NCBI RefSeq assembly: GCF_015709525.1
Contig: NZ_JADNRA010000013.1
Location: 1 to 64,000 of the forward strand
Reading direction: 5' to 3'
DNA: 64,000 bases
Origin: Methylocystis sp. L43
GTDB lineage: Bacteria > Pseudomonadota > Alphaproteobacteria > Rhizobiales > Beijerinckiaceae
The notes beneath the pieces are model-generated. The model saw only the letters and a list, made by a program, of their open reading frames with translations. It was not told the DNA's origin and did not search any database. How positions within the stretch are numbered: the stretch's first letter is position 1; each line of letters begins with the position of its first letter. Below, in pieces: positions 1 through 8,581 of this stretch. A program made the position numbers and the translations under genes.

Positions 1-1
1 C

Positions 2-511
2 CAGCGCGAGCGGCGCGCCGACAAACGCTTGAAGAAAAGCATCGCGCGCCTGCGCAAGGCGCTCGAAAAGGAACTCGCCGAACTCGACGGCGAGATCGAC
101 GATTATATGCGCGGCACGCCCGCCTGGGCCGAAAAGCAAGATCTGCTCGCCTCCGTTCCAGGCGTTGGGCCAGTGATTGCGCGCACGCTGATCGCCGAAC
201 TGCCGGAACTTGGCGCGCTCGACCGCAGGCGAATCGCGGCGTTGGCCGGCCTTGCGCCCTACACCCGCCAATCCGGTCAATGGCGCGGCAAGAGCTTCAT
301 CGGCGGCGGCCGCAAGACCGTGCGCAGCATGCTCTTTCTCGGCGCCATGGTTGCCGCCCGTCACAACCCCGTCCTCAAGGCCTTCCGCGACAAACTCGTC
401 GACAGCGGAAAGCCGAAGATCGTCGCGCTCATCGCCGTCGCCAGAAAGCTCCTTACGATCCTTAACGCCATCATCAGGGACGCAAAGCCATGGCGCACAC
501 AAAACGCTTGA
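2..511 (+). mobile_element. IS110-family transposase, C-terminal part (5' end outside window)
   Basis: The reading frame is open from the window edge (first codons read QRERRADKR) to a stop at 511, so the N-terminal RuvC-like DEDD domain lies outside. What remains is the coiled-coil linker followed by the C-terminal IS116/IS110/IS902 domain (Transposase_20). Its helix-hairpin-helix-like start SVPGVGPVIARTLIAELPEL is followed by AALAGLAPYTRQSG and the catalytic-serine region with GKSFIGGGRKTVRS. IS110 enzymes are site-specific recombinases guided by a bridge RNA encoded at an element end. About 15 bases after the stop the sequence becomes a REP-like palindrome, so the right end of the element is probably near 526. 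The TTG at 29 is internal, not the true start. Confidence 0.9.
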
Positions 512-526
512 TCGCCAAGACAGTCG

Positions 527-625
527 CTGAGGAGCGGCCCGCAAGTCGTGGTCTACCCGACTTGCGGATTTAATGTCGATCTCGGGCAAGCCCGAGATCG
601 AAGGCCGCGTCTCGAAGGACGAGGG
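527..625. repeat. REP-like double-hairpin element, copy A (left arm missing)
   Basis: Two hairpins sit in tandem: 540-566 (arm CGCAAGTCG, one-base bulge) and 577-600 (CGATCTCGGGC with loop AA, then its complement). The outer right arm GTCTCGAAGGACGAGGG is at 609-625. The same arrangement with the same sequences occurs at 15146-15261. This copy starts abruptly at CTGAGGAGC (527) and lacks the left arm CCTCATC, exactly where the IS110 element ends. Confidence 0.85.
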
Positions 626-642
626 ACTGACTAGCGCCTGAC

Positions 643-1698
643 TCAGGGCTTCGTCGCGAGCCGGTCCACGATCGCGCGAATGGCGGCGATCTGCGGACCT
701 TTCTTGGTGTGGTGTTCGGCGTTGTCATAGCCCCACCAGTCCCAGCAGGCGTTGGGATTCAAAACGAAGTTCAACGTATAGAACGGCCAGCCCCAGCCCC
801 AGCGGCTGATGGTTTGCGGATACACGACGATAATGTGGTTCGTATCGGCCCAGCGGTTGTAGCCGACGTGTTTGTAGAATGCGTCGCCAACTTCGGCCGC
901 CTGCTGTTTGCAGCCATGCAGGGCAACATGCACGCGGCACGTCTCCAGAGCGCAGACATGCGGCACATAGGCGTAGCCGACATCGCTTAAACTGTGATTG
1001 TAGGGATTGCCGTCGGGCAAAAATTCCTTCTGATCGAACTCGACATATTTTCCGGCAGGCTGCGCGCTCGGCGGGTTGAGCGGCCCGTAAATCTGCTCGA
1101 GCAAGGCTTTCGCGGCGTCGAAGTCGCAGTCGACGATGAACGGAGCCTTGTTCGCGCTGCATTCCTTGTCGCCGTAGTCCTCGGTCACCATGGCGTGACC
1201 CGCGCCGATATCGTTTCGATAGACGATGCGATCCGGCGGCACATAAAACGAATAATAGTCGTGCGCCGCATCCATCACGACGGGATGCACCACCTCATCC
1301 TTGCGGCCGGAAAACAACCAGACGCGCGCATCGTTCAAATTGGCGACGTCGTCTATGGCCCCGGAGCGCGCGAGCGAGTCGGTGATGTCCTTCAGATGCG
1401 CCGGATCCGGGACGGGATGGGAGGCGTCCGGCTTCATGCAATTGCTGGTCGCTTGGTTCGAACTCTGCTCCGCGCAGTCATAAGGCACGCCGGCGACGAT
1501 CCCCGCGCCTTTGACAACGCCGGAATGCGCCACATGGAATTGCAAAGCCATCGCCGCGCCCGATGAAAGCCCCGACACGGAGGTCTCGGACAGATTTGCG
1601 CCGTAAGCCGGCAGGCGCTCGGCGCCCGACGCGGCGTCGGCTGCAAGACAGCACGTCACGGCGACGGCGATGTGTAATCTGCGCAAAGGAATAAACAT
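643..1698 (-). CDS. Secreted poly(3-hydroxybutyrate) depolymerase-family esterase
   Basis: A 351-residue alpha/beta hydrolase predicted to act outside the cytoplasm on PHB or short-chain hydroxybutyrate esters. Residues 1-25 form a signal peptide (hydrophobic IAVAVTCCLAADAASGA). The lipase-type nucleophile motif GLSSGAAMA lies near residue 45. Later come DARVWLFSGRKDEVVHP (putative acid region), VHVALHGCKQ and a tryptophan-rich stretch, all features of the PHB depolymerase esterase family. I see no separate substrate-binding domain, so the natural substrate could be an oligomer. The start is supported by AGAGGAG just upstream. It stands alone between the REP copy and cobU. Confidence 0.85.
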   Translation of the reverse strand: MFIPLRRLHIAVAVTCCLAADAASGAERLPAYGANLSETSVSGLSSGAAMALQFHVAHSGVVKGAGIVAGVPYDCAEQSSNQATSNCMKPDASHPVPDPAHLKDITDSLARSGAIDDVANLNDARVWLFSGRKDEVVHPVVMDAAHDYYSFYVPPDRIVYRNDIGAGHAMVTEDYGDKECSANKAPFIVDCDFDAAKALLEQIYGPLNPPSAQPAGKYVEFDQKEFLPDGNPYNHSLSDVGYAYVPHVCALETCRVHVALHGCKQQAAEVGDAFYKHVGYNRWADTNHIIVVYPQTISRWGWGWPFYTLNFVLNPNACWDWWGYDNAEHHTKKGPQIAAIRAIVDRLATKP

Positions 1699-1750
1699 GA
1701 ACTTCTCCTCTAAAATCGTGTGGCGAAGCTTTAGCGCCAGGCAGAAATGA

Positions 1751-2281
1751 TCACGTGATCGGCGGCCCCTTCACGATCAGCGGATTGCCCGCGACGACAA
1801 GCGCCACCCTTCCCGCAATCCGTGAGACAGCCTGATGCAATTCGCCTGCCGCATCACGGAAAGAACGCGCCAGCGCATTGTCCGGCACGATCGACAATCC
1901 AACCTCGGACGAGACGGCGATCGTCGGCGCCGAGCGTGACGACAACGCATGAACAAGCGCAGCGCGATCACGTGAAAGATCGGCGCCGCCGAGCAGCCGA
2001 TTGCTCAGCCAGAGCGTGAGACAGTCGATCAGCAGCGGTCCATCGACTGGCGCCTCGCGAATCGCCTCGACGAGCGCCTGCGCCGCTTCGACCGTGCGCC
2101 ATTCCTCGCCGCGTCTTGCGCGATGCGCGTCGACGCGCGCGCGCATTTCCTCATCCAGAATGTCCGCCGTCGCAATATAGGTCCAGGGCGACGGATGCGT
2201 GACGATGAGACTCTCCGCATATGCGCTTTTGCCTGAACGCGCGCCGCCGAGCACAAGGGTAAGATGCGGATTTTCGCTCAT
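1751..2281 (-). CDS. cobU: Adenosylcobinamide kinase / adenosylcobinamide-phosphate guanylyltransferase
   Basis: This 176-residue enzyme phosphorylates adenosylcobinamide and transfers GMP to it while the lower ligand of cobalamin is being attached. The P-loop GGARSGKS lies near residue 9. It is followed by YAESLI, YIATADILDEEMRARVDAH (the HRARR region carries the guanylylated His) and LLIDCLTLWLSN, all standard CobU/CobP signatures. The frame is open further upstream, but the ATG at 2281 overlaps the cbiD stop in an ATGA arrangement and gives the family's normal length, so translation is probably coupled to cbiD. Its position after cbiD fits a cobalamin operon. Confidence 0.96.
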   Translation of the reverse strand: MSENPHLTLVLGGARSGKSAYAESLIVTHPSPWTYIATADILDEEMRARVDAHRARRGEEWRTVEAAQALVEAIREAPVDGPLLIDCLTLWLSNRLLGGADLSRDRAALVHALSSRSAPTIAVSSEVGLSIVPDNALARSFRDAAGELHQAVSRIAGRVALVVAGNPLIVKGPPIT

Positions 2282-3387
2282 GTCTGGGCTCTTTGGAACG
2301 GCGTGCGGGCGAGCAGACCCCCCTCGCGGTCGAATATGATGATCTCCAATTCGCTGTCCGCCGCATCGAGCGCCCGCGCAGCGGTTTTCCATGCATCGCG
2401 TGCGATCGCCGCCGAAAGATCGATTCCCGCGCTTTGCCCGATCTGCAACGCTTCGAGCGCGCTATTGGCGCTCTCGATCAGCGCCGCAATCTCTTCGCCC
2501 GCGCCGACCTCGCGCGCGGTGTTGGCGAGCCGCCCGAAATCCACGCTCGAGCGCCCCGAATGAAGATCGAGTCGCCCTTGCGCGAGCTTGGTCATTTTGG
2601 CGAAGCCGCCGCCGATCGTGACGCGCGCGACAGGATGCGTGCGAAGATATTTCAAAAGCCCGCCGACAAAATCGCCCATTTCAATGAGGGAGGTCTCCGG
2701 CAGATCATAAAGCCGCTTCACCGCCGCCTCGGAGGTCGAGCCGGTCGTGCCGGCGACATGCGCCAGACCGCTCGCGCGCGCCACATCGACGCCGCGATGG
2801 ATGCTGTCGATCCAGGCGGCGCAGGAAAAAGGCGTGACGATGCCGGTCGTGCCGAGAATGGATAGGCCGCCAACGATGCCGAGCCGTCCATTCAGCGTAT
2901 GCTTGGCTAATTCCTCCCCGCCAGGGACCGAAATTTCGATGTCGGCGTCCGCGCCAACGCCGATCCTCGCGCTCGCCTCGATGATCGTCTCAACCATCAT
3001 CTTACGCGGCGTGGGATTGATCGCCGGCTCGCCGGGCGGCAGCGGAAGCCCCGGACGCGTCACCACGCCGACGCCTTCTCCCGCGAAAAACCGCACGCCC
3101 GCGCCCGGAGCGCCGCGGCGCACTTGCGCGCATATCAGAGCGCCGTGAGTGACGTCCGGGTCGTCGCCGGCGTCCTTGACCACGCCGGCGCGGGCGAAAT
3201 CCTCGCCGCGTTCAAAGGTCGCCAGCGCGAAGGCGACGCGCTTTCCCGACGGCAACGCGATCTCGACCGGATCGGGAGGCGGCGCGTTCGTCATCAGCGC
3301 CTCGAAGGCGGCGCGCGTCGCCGCGGTCGCGCAGGCGCCCGTCGTCCAGCCGCGGCGCAAAGGACGCCCACTTCCCGCATCGCTCAT
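2278..3387 (-). CDS. cbiD: Cobalt-precorrin-5B (C1)-methyltransferase
   Basis: A 369-residue CbiD-family protein that methylates C-1 of cobalt-precorrin-5B during corrin ring contraction. The N-terminal LRRGWTTGACATAATRAAFE is the family signature. The middle has GEPAINPTPRKMM and GGLSILGTTGIVTPFS, and the C-terminal part GTTGSTSEAAVKRLYDLPE is also typical. CbiD is classically the anaerobic-route enzyme, but it is found in many alphaproteobacteria with otherwise aerobic-type sets. It is first in a two-gene operon with cobU (4-base overlap). No cobalamin riboswitch fits in the 93 bases between it and the divergent PEBP gene. Confidence 0.95.
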   Translation of the reverse strand: MSDAGSGRPLRRGWTTGACATAATRAAFEALMTNAPPPDPVEIALPSGKRVAFALATFERGEDFARAGVVKDAGDDPDVTHGALICAQVRRGAPGAGVRFFAGEGVGVVTRPGLPLPPGEPAINPTPRKMMVETIIEASARIGVGADADIEISVPGGEELAKHTLNGRLGIVGGLSILGTTGIVTPFSCAAWIDSIHRGVDVARASGLAHVAGTTGSTSEAAVKRLYDLPETSLIEMGDFVGGLLKYLRTHPVARVTIGGGFAKMTKLAQGRLDLHSGRSSVDFGRLANTAREVGAGEEIAALIESANSALEALQIGQSAGIDLSAAIARDAWKTAARALDAADSELEIIIFDREGGLLARTPFQRAQT

Positions 3388-3480
3388 GCGCCCTCTTTAC
3401 CGCGAAGCGCGAGCGCGCGACACCGGCGCGCCGATCCGCTAAAGATGCGATGATTTTCCAGATTTGAGGAGCACGCTTAC

Positions 3481-4038
3481 ATGTTGCGCAGCGTTTCATC
3501 CTTTCTCGGTCTTATCGCGCTGGCCGCCGCCGATTCGAGCGGCGCCCAGGCGTTCGAGCTCACAAGCCCCGACGTCGCCGAAGGCAAGACGATCGATACG
3601 AAGCATGTCTATGATTCCATGAGCTGCACCGGTGAGAACGTCTCGCCGGAGCTCAATTGGAGCGATCCGCCTCCTGGCACCAAGAGTTTCGCTGTGGCCG
3701 TGCACGATCCCGATGCGCCGACGGGCGGCGCCGGCTTCTGGCACTGGCTCATCGTCGATATCCCCGCCGACGTTCGCGGCTTGAAGCGCGGCGCGGGCGA
3801 TGCTTCGGGGAAAAATCTGCCGCCCGGCGCGCATCATTTGGAGACGGACTTTGGCGACAAGGCCTATGGCGGCCCCTGCCCGCCGCCCGGCAAGCCGCAC
3901 CGTTACGTTTTCACCGTTTACGCGCTCAAGATAGAAAAGCTCGGCGACGCCGCTCATGGCCGCACCGCCATCGCCGGCTTCACCATCAATCAGAATGCGC
4001 TGGCCAAGGCCTCGATCACCGCGCTTTTTGGACGGTGA
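3481..4038 (+). CDS. YbhB/YbcL-type phosphatidylethanolamine-binding (PEBP) protein, exported
   Basis: This 185-residue PEBP-fold protein has an N-terminal signal peptide (cleavage probably after SSGAQA, residue 22). Family hallmarks are FELTSPDVAEGKTIDTKHVYD, CTGENVSPELNWSDPP (ligand pocket), FAVAVHDPDAPTGGAGFWHWLIVDIPA and KPHRYVFTVYAL. Bacterial members bind phospho-ligands, but their physiological role is unknown. TGAGGAG lies 8-9 bases before the ATG. The stop TGA overlaps the GTG start of cobD (GTGA), so the two genes are transcribed together. A link between this periplasmic protein and cobalamin synthesis is not established. Confidence 0.93.
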   Translation: MLRSVSSFLGLIALAAADSSGAQAFELTSPDVAEGKTIDTKHVYDSMSCTGENVSPELNWSDPPPGTKSFAVAVHDPDAPTGGAGFWHWLIVDIPADVRGLKRGAGDASGKNLPPGAHHLETDFGDKAYGGPCPPPGKPHRYVFTVYALKIEKLGDAAHGRTAIAGFTINQNALAKASITALFGR

Positions 4039-4994
4039 ATTTCGGCGTTGCGCTTCTGGCGCTCGCCATCGAGGCGGGCGCCGGCTATCCGGATGCGCTT
4101 TTTCGCAGGATCGGCCATCCGGTGACATGGATGGGGGCGGTGATCGCCGCGCTCGACCGAGGGCTGAACCGTGAGGGCGACTCCTTCACGCTTCGCCGAT
4201 CGAAAGGCGCCCTCGCTCTCGCCGCGCTTCTTGTCATCGCTGTTGGGAGCGGCGCGCTGATCGAACGCGCGGCGCTCGCGCTTCCGCTCGGCTGGATTGC
4301 GCTCGCTGTGGTTGGGTCCAGCCTTCTGGCGCAGCGCAGCCTTCATGCGCATGTCGCCGCGGTCGCGGAGGCTCTGACGATCTCGGTGGAGGACGGCCGG
4401 ACGGCGGTGGCGAAAATCGTCGGACGCGACGTTTCAGCGCTGGACGAGTCCGGCGTCGCGCGCGCCGCCATCGAGAGCCTCGCCGAGAATTTCTCCGACG
4501 GCGTCGTCGCGCCGGCGCTCTGGCTCGCGGTCTTCGGCCTGCCAGGCGCGCTGGCCTATAAGATGGTCAACACCGCCGACAGCATGATCGGCCATAAGTC
4601 GGCGCGTTATCTCGCCTTCGGCTGGGCCGCGGCCCGCTGCGACGATCTGATGAATGTTCTCCCCGCGCGCGCGACTGCGGGCCTGCTGGCGATCGGCGCC
4701 TTGGCGGTGAGCGGCGCCTCTCCGGCCAGGGCGCTGGCGGCGGCCTGGCGCGACGCCCCGAACCACGCCTCTCCCAACGCCGGCTGGCCCGAAGCCGCGG
4801 CTGCGGGCGCTTTGGGCCTCAAGCTCGGCGGTCCACGCTCCTACGGCGCAGAGGCGGTGGACGGCGCAAGTCTGGGCGACGGCAGGCGCGAGGCCAATAC
4901 CGCCGATATTCGCCGCGCTTTGGCGCTCTACCGGATTTCAACCGCCACGCTCTGGTTTTCGCTTGCAGTCGGGGCCTGGACTGCGAGAGTATGA
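4035..4994 (+). CDS. cobD: Adenosylcobinamide-phosphate synthase (cobalamin biosynthesis CobD/CbiB)
   Basis: This 319-residue integral membrane enzyme attaches the aminopropanol phosphate arm to adenosylcobyric acid. Typical motifs are HPVTWMGAVIAALD near the N-terminus, SALDESGVARAAIESLAENFSDGVVAP split around residue 150, YKMVNTADSMIGHKSARY, and AWRDAPNHASPNAGWPEAA. Several hydrophobic helices are visible. The frame stays open upstream inside the PEBP gene, but that part is only its shadow. The GTG at 4035, overlapping the PEBP stop, gives the family length. cobU and cbiD lie on the opposite strand 0.6 kb away, so the window holds a small divergent cobalamin cluster. Confidence 0.94.
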   Translation: MNFGVALLALAIEAGAGYPDALFRRIGHPVTWMGAVIAALDRGLNREGDSFTLRRSKGALALAALLVIAVGSGALIERAALALPLGWIALAVVGSSLLAQRSLHAHVAAVAEALTISVEDGRTAVAKIVGRDVSALDESGVARAAIESLAENFSDGVVAPALWLAVFGLPGALAYKMVNTADSMIGHKSARYLAFGWAAARCDDLMNVLPARATAGLLAIGALAVSGASPARALAAAWRDAPNHASPNAGWPEAAAAGALGLKLGGPRSYGAEAVDGASLGDGRREANTADIRRALALYRISTATLWFSLAVGAWTARV

Positions 4995-5084
4995 CAGAAC
5001 TGCAAATTTTCAGGTCTGTGGCGCCACAGCTCTGCTCGCCAGATTTCTAACCTTGCCCATCTTGAATGTGTTATTAGTTAGATT

Positions 5085-5095
5085 GTGCAGTGCAG
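5085..5095. promoter_or_regulatory. Possible PhaR-type site upstream of phaZ
   Basis: GTGCAGTGCAG contains the TGC-N3-GCA core described for PhaR repressors of PHB genes in Paracoccus and relatives (CTGC-N3/4-GCAG), with one mismatch. It lies 53 bases before the chosen phaZ start. A single site and a short motif make this suggestive only. Confidence 0.3.
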
Positions 5096-5147
5096 CATGA
5101 AACGCAGCGCGGCGGCTGCGACGGGGGTGGCGGGGAGAAGCGTAAAG

Positions 5148-6449
5148 ATGGACCGTATGTCGTACCAGCTATACGAAATGTTGCACTTGGCTTTCGCGCC
5201 GGCGCGGGCGGCGACGGACGCGATGTTGCACGCGATGAAGAATCCGCTCAATCCGCTGCATCACACGTCGTTCGGCCGCAACGTCGCCGCCTCCGCGGAA
5301 CTGTTCGAGCGCATGACTCGCCGCTACGGGAAACCCCTGTTCGGCCTGGACACGACGATCGTCGACGGCGCCGAGGTCGAAATCCTCGAGGAGGTTGTCT
5401 GGAGCCGTCCGTTTTGCGGCCTGCTGCATTTCAAGCGGCTGTTTACTGGTCCTGCGCCCCGACAGTCGAAATTGCTGATTGTGGCGCCGATGTCCGGCCA
5501 CTACGCCACGCTGCTGCGCGGCACGGTCGAGGCGTTCCTGCCGACCTACGACGTCTACATCACGGATTGGAGCGACGCGCGGACGGTGCCGCTCGTCGAC
5601 GGCTCCTTCGATCTCGACGATTACATCGATTATCTCATCGAAATCATGCGCTTCCTTGCCCTGAACGGGACTGAAACGCCCTTGCATACGCTTGGCGTCT
5701 GTCAGGCCTCAGTGCCGCTCATCTGCGCGATCGCCGCAATGGAGGCGGACAATGATCCTGACGTCCCCGAATCCATGGTGCTGGTCGGCGGTCCCATCGA
5801 CACAAGGGTGAATCCGACGGCCGTCAACAAGCTGGCGCAGCAGCGCGGGATGGATTGGTTCCGCAGCCATTGCATCCACAGCGTGCCGTTTCCGCACGCC
5901 GGCATGGGACGCCAAGTCTATCCGGGCTTTCTGCAGCTCTCCGGCTTCATGTCGATGAATTTTGAGCGCCATATCTCGGCCCATCTCGAAATGTTCAACC
6001 ATCTCGTCGAGGGGGACGGCGACTCCGCCGAAAGACACCGCGATTTTTACGACGAATATCTCGCGGTGATGGATCTGACCGCAGAATTCTATCTGCAAAC
6101 CGTGGATCGCATCTTCGTCCGCCACGAGGTGCCGCTCGGCCTGTTGCGCCACCGGGACAATCTCATCGACCTCAAAGCGATCAGCCGCACCGCGCTGTTC
6201 GCGGTCGAGGGTGAAAAAGACGACATTTCCGGCGTCGGCCAGACCGAAGCCGCGCTGGATCTCTGCGCCAATATTCCTGCCGCCCGGAAACGCCATTATG
6301 TCCAGAAAGGCGTCGGCCATTACGGCGTCTTCAACGGCTCGCGCTTTCGCGACGAGATTGCGCCGCGCATCCGCGCATTCGCGGCCGACATGGAAAGTCT
6401 CGAGGGCTTAGGGACGACGCGTCCTCGCCTTGCATGGAGCGCGGAATAA
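5148..6449 (+). CDS. phaZ: Intracellular polyhydroxyalkanoate depolymerase (PhaZ)
   Basis: This 433-residue cytoplasmic enzyme mobilises stored PHB granules. It begins MDRMSYQLYEML and continues MKNPLNPLHHTSFGRNVAA and FERMTRRYGKPLFGL, the usual N-terminus of Ralstonia PhaZa1-type depolymerases. The nucleophile is the cysteine of LGVCQASVPL (near residue 185). The acid is probably within FAVEGEKDDISG, and the histidine in KGVGHYGVFNGSRF completes the triad. GGGGAG lies about 10 bases before the ATG at 5148. The ATG at 5157 is an alternative, and the frame is open back to 5085 without a better ribosome site. No PHB synthase is present in the window. Confidence 0.95.
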   Translation: MDRMSYQLYEMLHLAFAPARAATDAMLHAMKNPLNPLHHTSFGRNVAASAELFERMTRRYGKPLFGLDTTIVDGAEVEILEEVVWSRPFCGLLHFKRLFTGPAPRQSKLLIVAPMSGHYATLLRGTVEAFLPTYDVYITDWSDARTVPLVDGSFDLDDYIDYLIEIMRFLALNGTETPLHTLGVCQASVPLICAIAAMEADNDPDVPESMVLVGGPIDTRVNPTAVNKLAQQRGMDWFRSHCIHSVPFPHAGMGRQVYPGFLQLSGFMSMNFERHISAHLEMFNHLVEGDGDSAERHRDFYDEYLAVMDLTAEFYLQTVDRIFVRHEVPLGLLRHRDNLIDLKAISRTALFAVEGEKDDISGVGQTEAALDLCANIPAARKRHYVQKGVGHYGVFNGSRFRDEIAPRIRAFAADMESLEGLGTTRPRLAWSAE

Positions 6450-6525
6450 AGGCAAACTCCGCGCCCTCGCCGCGATTAGACTGGGCGCTTTCGCGCGCCC
6501 GACCCAATCATCCAAGGAACATTCG

Positions 6526-7365
6526 ATGGACGTGCAGGACGCAGCCTCGCGCGAAGCGCTGCAAAAAGAAATTGACGCCATTCATTGGTATCATGAGTTC
6601 GATTTCGGAAACGGGCTGCGCGCCCTCAGCGTGTCGCAGGCCGACGATCACCGCCGCATCTGGCGCTTCATCGAGAGCGAGCTCGACAAGATCGATTTCG
6701 CCGGCAAGAGCGTGCTCGAAATCGGCTGCTGGGACGGATTCTGGAGCTTTTACGCCGAGCGGCGGGGCGCCAAGCGCGTTGTCGCCACCGACGACGTGAG
6801 CCAGAACTGGGCGAGCGGCGCCGGGCTGCGCCTCGCCAAGAAGCTTCTAAACTCCAACGTCGAGATCAATCAGAACGTTTCGATCTACGAAGCCTCGAAG
6901 CTCAATGAGACCTTCGACATCATCATCTGTCTCGGCGTCTACTACCACCTTGTCGACCCCTTCGCGGGATTCGCCGAAGTACGGCATCTCATGCACGAAG
7001 GGTCGATCGCGATTTTCGAAGGCGACGCGACGCTCGAATTGCGGCCCGACACTTTTTATTGGGACATGTCGGACTCGGCGAAGTCCTGCTTCGTGCCGAC
7101 GCAGTGGGGCCTCAACCATATGTTGAAGACGGCCTATATGGATGTGGCCGCGCAGAGCTGGATGCGCCCGCCGCCGGCATTCAAGGTCAATGTCGATCCG
7201 GCGCATCTTTTCGGTTTCACCGGGGCGCTGGATCCTTCAGGCTTCCCGCCCCTGAAACATCGCGAGCGCATTCTCACCGTGGTGAAGCCCTTCAGCGGCG
7301 AAAATCCGCTGCATCCCTATAAGCCGCCGTTCAATCTCGCGAAATTCGACACGCGCTGGAAGTAG
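6526..7365 (+). CDS. SAM-dependent methyltransferase (class I, DUF1698-like)
   Basis: A 279-residue Rossmann-fold methyltransferase. Motif I is VLEIGCWDGFWSFYAERRGA (residues about 64-83), followed by the acidic motif II VVATDDVSQNW and FDIIICLGVYYHLVDPFAGFAEV (motif IV and after). The N-terminus IHWYHEFDFGNGLRA resembles tRNA-mo5U34-methyltransferase-like (DUF1698) proteins that often sit in sugar or glycan clusters. Its substrate is unknown. AAGGA lies 8 bases before the ATG at 6526. It lies between phaZ and the convergent WcbI-like gene, 4 bases from the latter's end, and may act with the two following genes in surface-glycan modification. Confidence 0.85.
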   Translation: MDVQDAASREALQKEIDAIHWYHEFDFGNGLRALSVSQADDHRRIWRFIESELDKIDFAGKSVLEIGCWDGFWSFYAERRGAKRVVATDDVSQNWASGAGLRLAKKLLNSNVEINQNVSIYEASKLNETFDIIICLGVYYHLVDPFAGFAEVRHLMHEGSIAIFEGDATLELRPDTFYWDMSDSAKSCFVPTQWGLNHMLKTAYMDVAAQSWMRPPPAFKVNVDPAHLFGFTGALDPSGFPPLKHRERILTVVKPFSGENPLHPYKPPFNLAKFDTRWK

Positions 7366-7369
7366 GCGC

Positions 7370-8431
7370 TCACAAGGTCGGCGTGAGGCCCGCGACGAAA
7401 TTCTCGCGCGCCAATCTCATCAGCAATCCGCTCGTCGCCTCGTCGGCGAGCCAGGCGTCGACGCGCGGATTGCTGAGCTGCGAGGGATCGTGGCCGCTGT
7501 AGATCTTGTAGCAGGACGCGATGTACTGCGGCAGCGTCAGGAAGTCGCCCACAGTCGTCGATATATGGTGGTTTTGCAGCTTGAACATATAGCCGCCCTG
7601 CGCGCCATATCGTTTGGCGATCGACGGATAGATCGGGAAGATCTCGCTGCGCGCGAGATCATGAATGGCGTAATAGTTGAAATTCACCGTCCGCGGCTTC
7701 AGTCCGACCGTCTCGAACAGCTTCTTGGAGAGATCGAACAGCACAAAGCTCATCGGATGCACGGTGCTGTACATGAAGACGCCGCGGCGCGACCAGTTCA
7801 TCAGCTCGGCCGAAAGATCGAGGCCATATCTGTCGCGCGTACCATCGACCAGTTCGCGCGACGCGTCGTTCCACATGTCGAAATAGCCGAGCGCGTCAAA
7901 GACGTTCTCGTTGAAGAGCGCGTTCGCCATCTCGACCGACAAGCCCTTGCGATAGGCGAAAAGTGCGATCGCCGAATGGTAGGGACCGATCGGCCCGCAA
8001 ACGAAACCGTGCATGCGCGACAGATCGTGAATATAGACGAGATCGGGATGAAAGGCCGCGAAGGTGATCGCAGGAAAGATCATCGTCTTCGGCAGGCGCT
8101 TGCACAATTCCTCCGATCCGCCGCCGCGCACATGGCCGTCGAGAAAGTCATGCGAGAAGACGTAGTCGTAGGTCTCCAGCGTCTTGGCGAAGAGGCCCAT
8201 CGTCGAACGGGCGCGGGCGATCATCGAAAAATGGTCGACGGTCGCGCTCGGATCGAGCACTTTCATCGCATAGGCGACGCCGAAACTCTGGCAATTGCCG
8301 ATGATGGCGATCCGCGGCCCGGTGTTGCGCATGACGCGGCCGGTGAATCTCGCGATCCTCGGCTCGATGGCGTATTGCCGCCAGGATTTTAGAATCTGTG
8401 TGTCAACCTGCGTTAACATGCGGTCTTTCAT
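7370..8431 (-). CDS. WcbI-like putative polysaccharide-biosynthesis acetyltransferase
   Basis: A 353-residue protein whose segment RIAIIGNCQSFGVAYAMKVL (from about residue 39) matches the WcbI family hallmark IGNCQ, an SGNH-hydrolase-like fold with a catalytic cysteine. FSHDFLDG, FPAITFAAFHPDLVYI and GPYHSAIALFAYRKGLS follow, as in capsule cluster members. Burkholderia WcbI belongs to the 6-deoxyheptan capsule locus and is proposed to transfer acetyl groups. I infer a similar glycan-modifying job here. There is an alternative ATG at 8419. Divergently upstream is the GSCFA gene, which also has an SGNH-like fold. Confidence 0.75.
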   Translation of the reverse strand: MKDRMLTQVDTQILKSWRQYAIEPRIARFTGRVMRNTGPRIAIIGNCQSFGVAYAMKVLDPSATVDHFSMIARARSTMGLFAKTLETYDYVFSHDFLDGHVRGGGSEELCKRLPKTMIFPAITFAAFHPDLVYIHDLSRMHGFVCGPIGPYHSAIALFAYRKGLSVEMANALFNENVFDALGYFDMWNDASRELVDGTRDRYGLDLSAELMNWSRRGVFMYSTVHPMSFVLFDLSKKLFETVGLKPRTVNFNYYAIHDLARSEIFPIYPSIAKRYGAQGGYMFKLQNHHISTTVGDFLTLPQYIASCYKIYSGHDPSQLSNPRVDAWLADEATSGLLMRLARENFVAGLTPTL

Positions 8432-8581
8432 GGACTGGCGACGGCGCGGGCGTTCTCAGCGGCGCCGCCGGGTGACAAGCGGACGGGCGCCGTCTATGTT
8501 GCGACGCCAGAAGGCGGCTCGCGAACGACGCGGGAAAAGCTCGATCCGCGACCATCGGCCGGATCAGAAAGGAGTGCGACC

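Noticed and set aside
3388-3480. Cobalamin riboswitch between cbiD and the PEBP gene
   Set aside because: Only 93 bases are available and no B12-box-like sequence is seen, whereas the riboswitch needs about 200.
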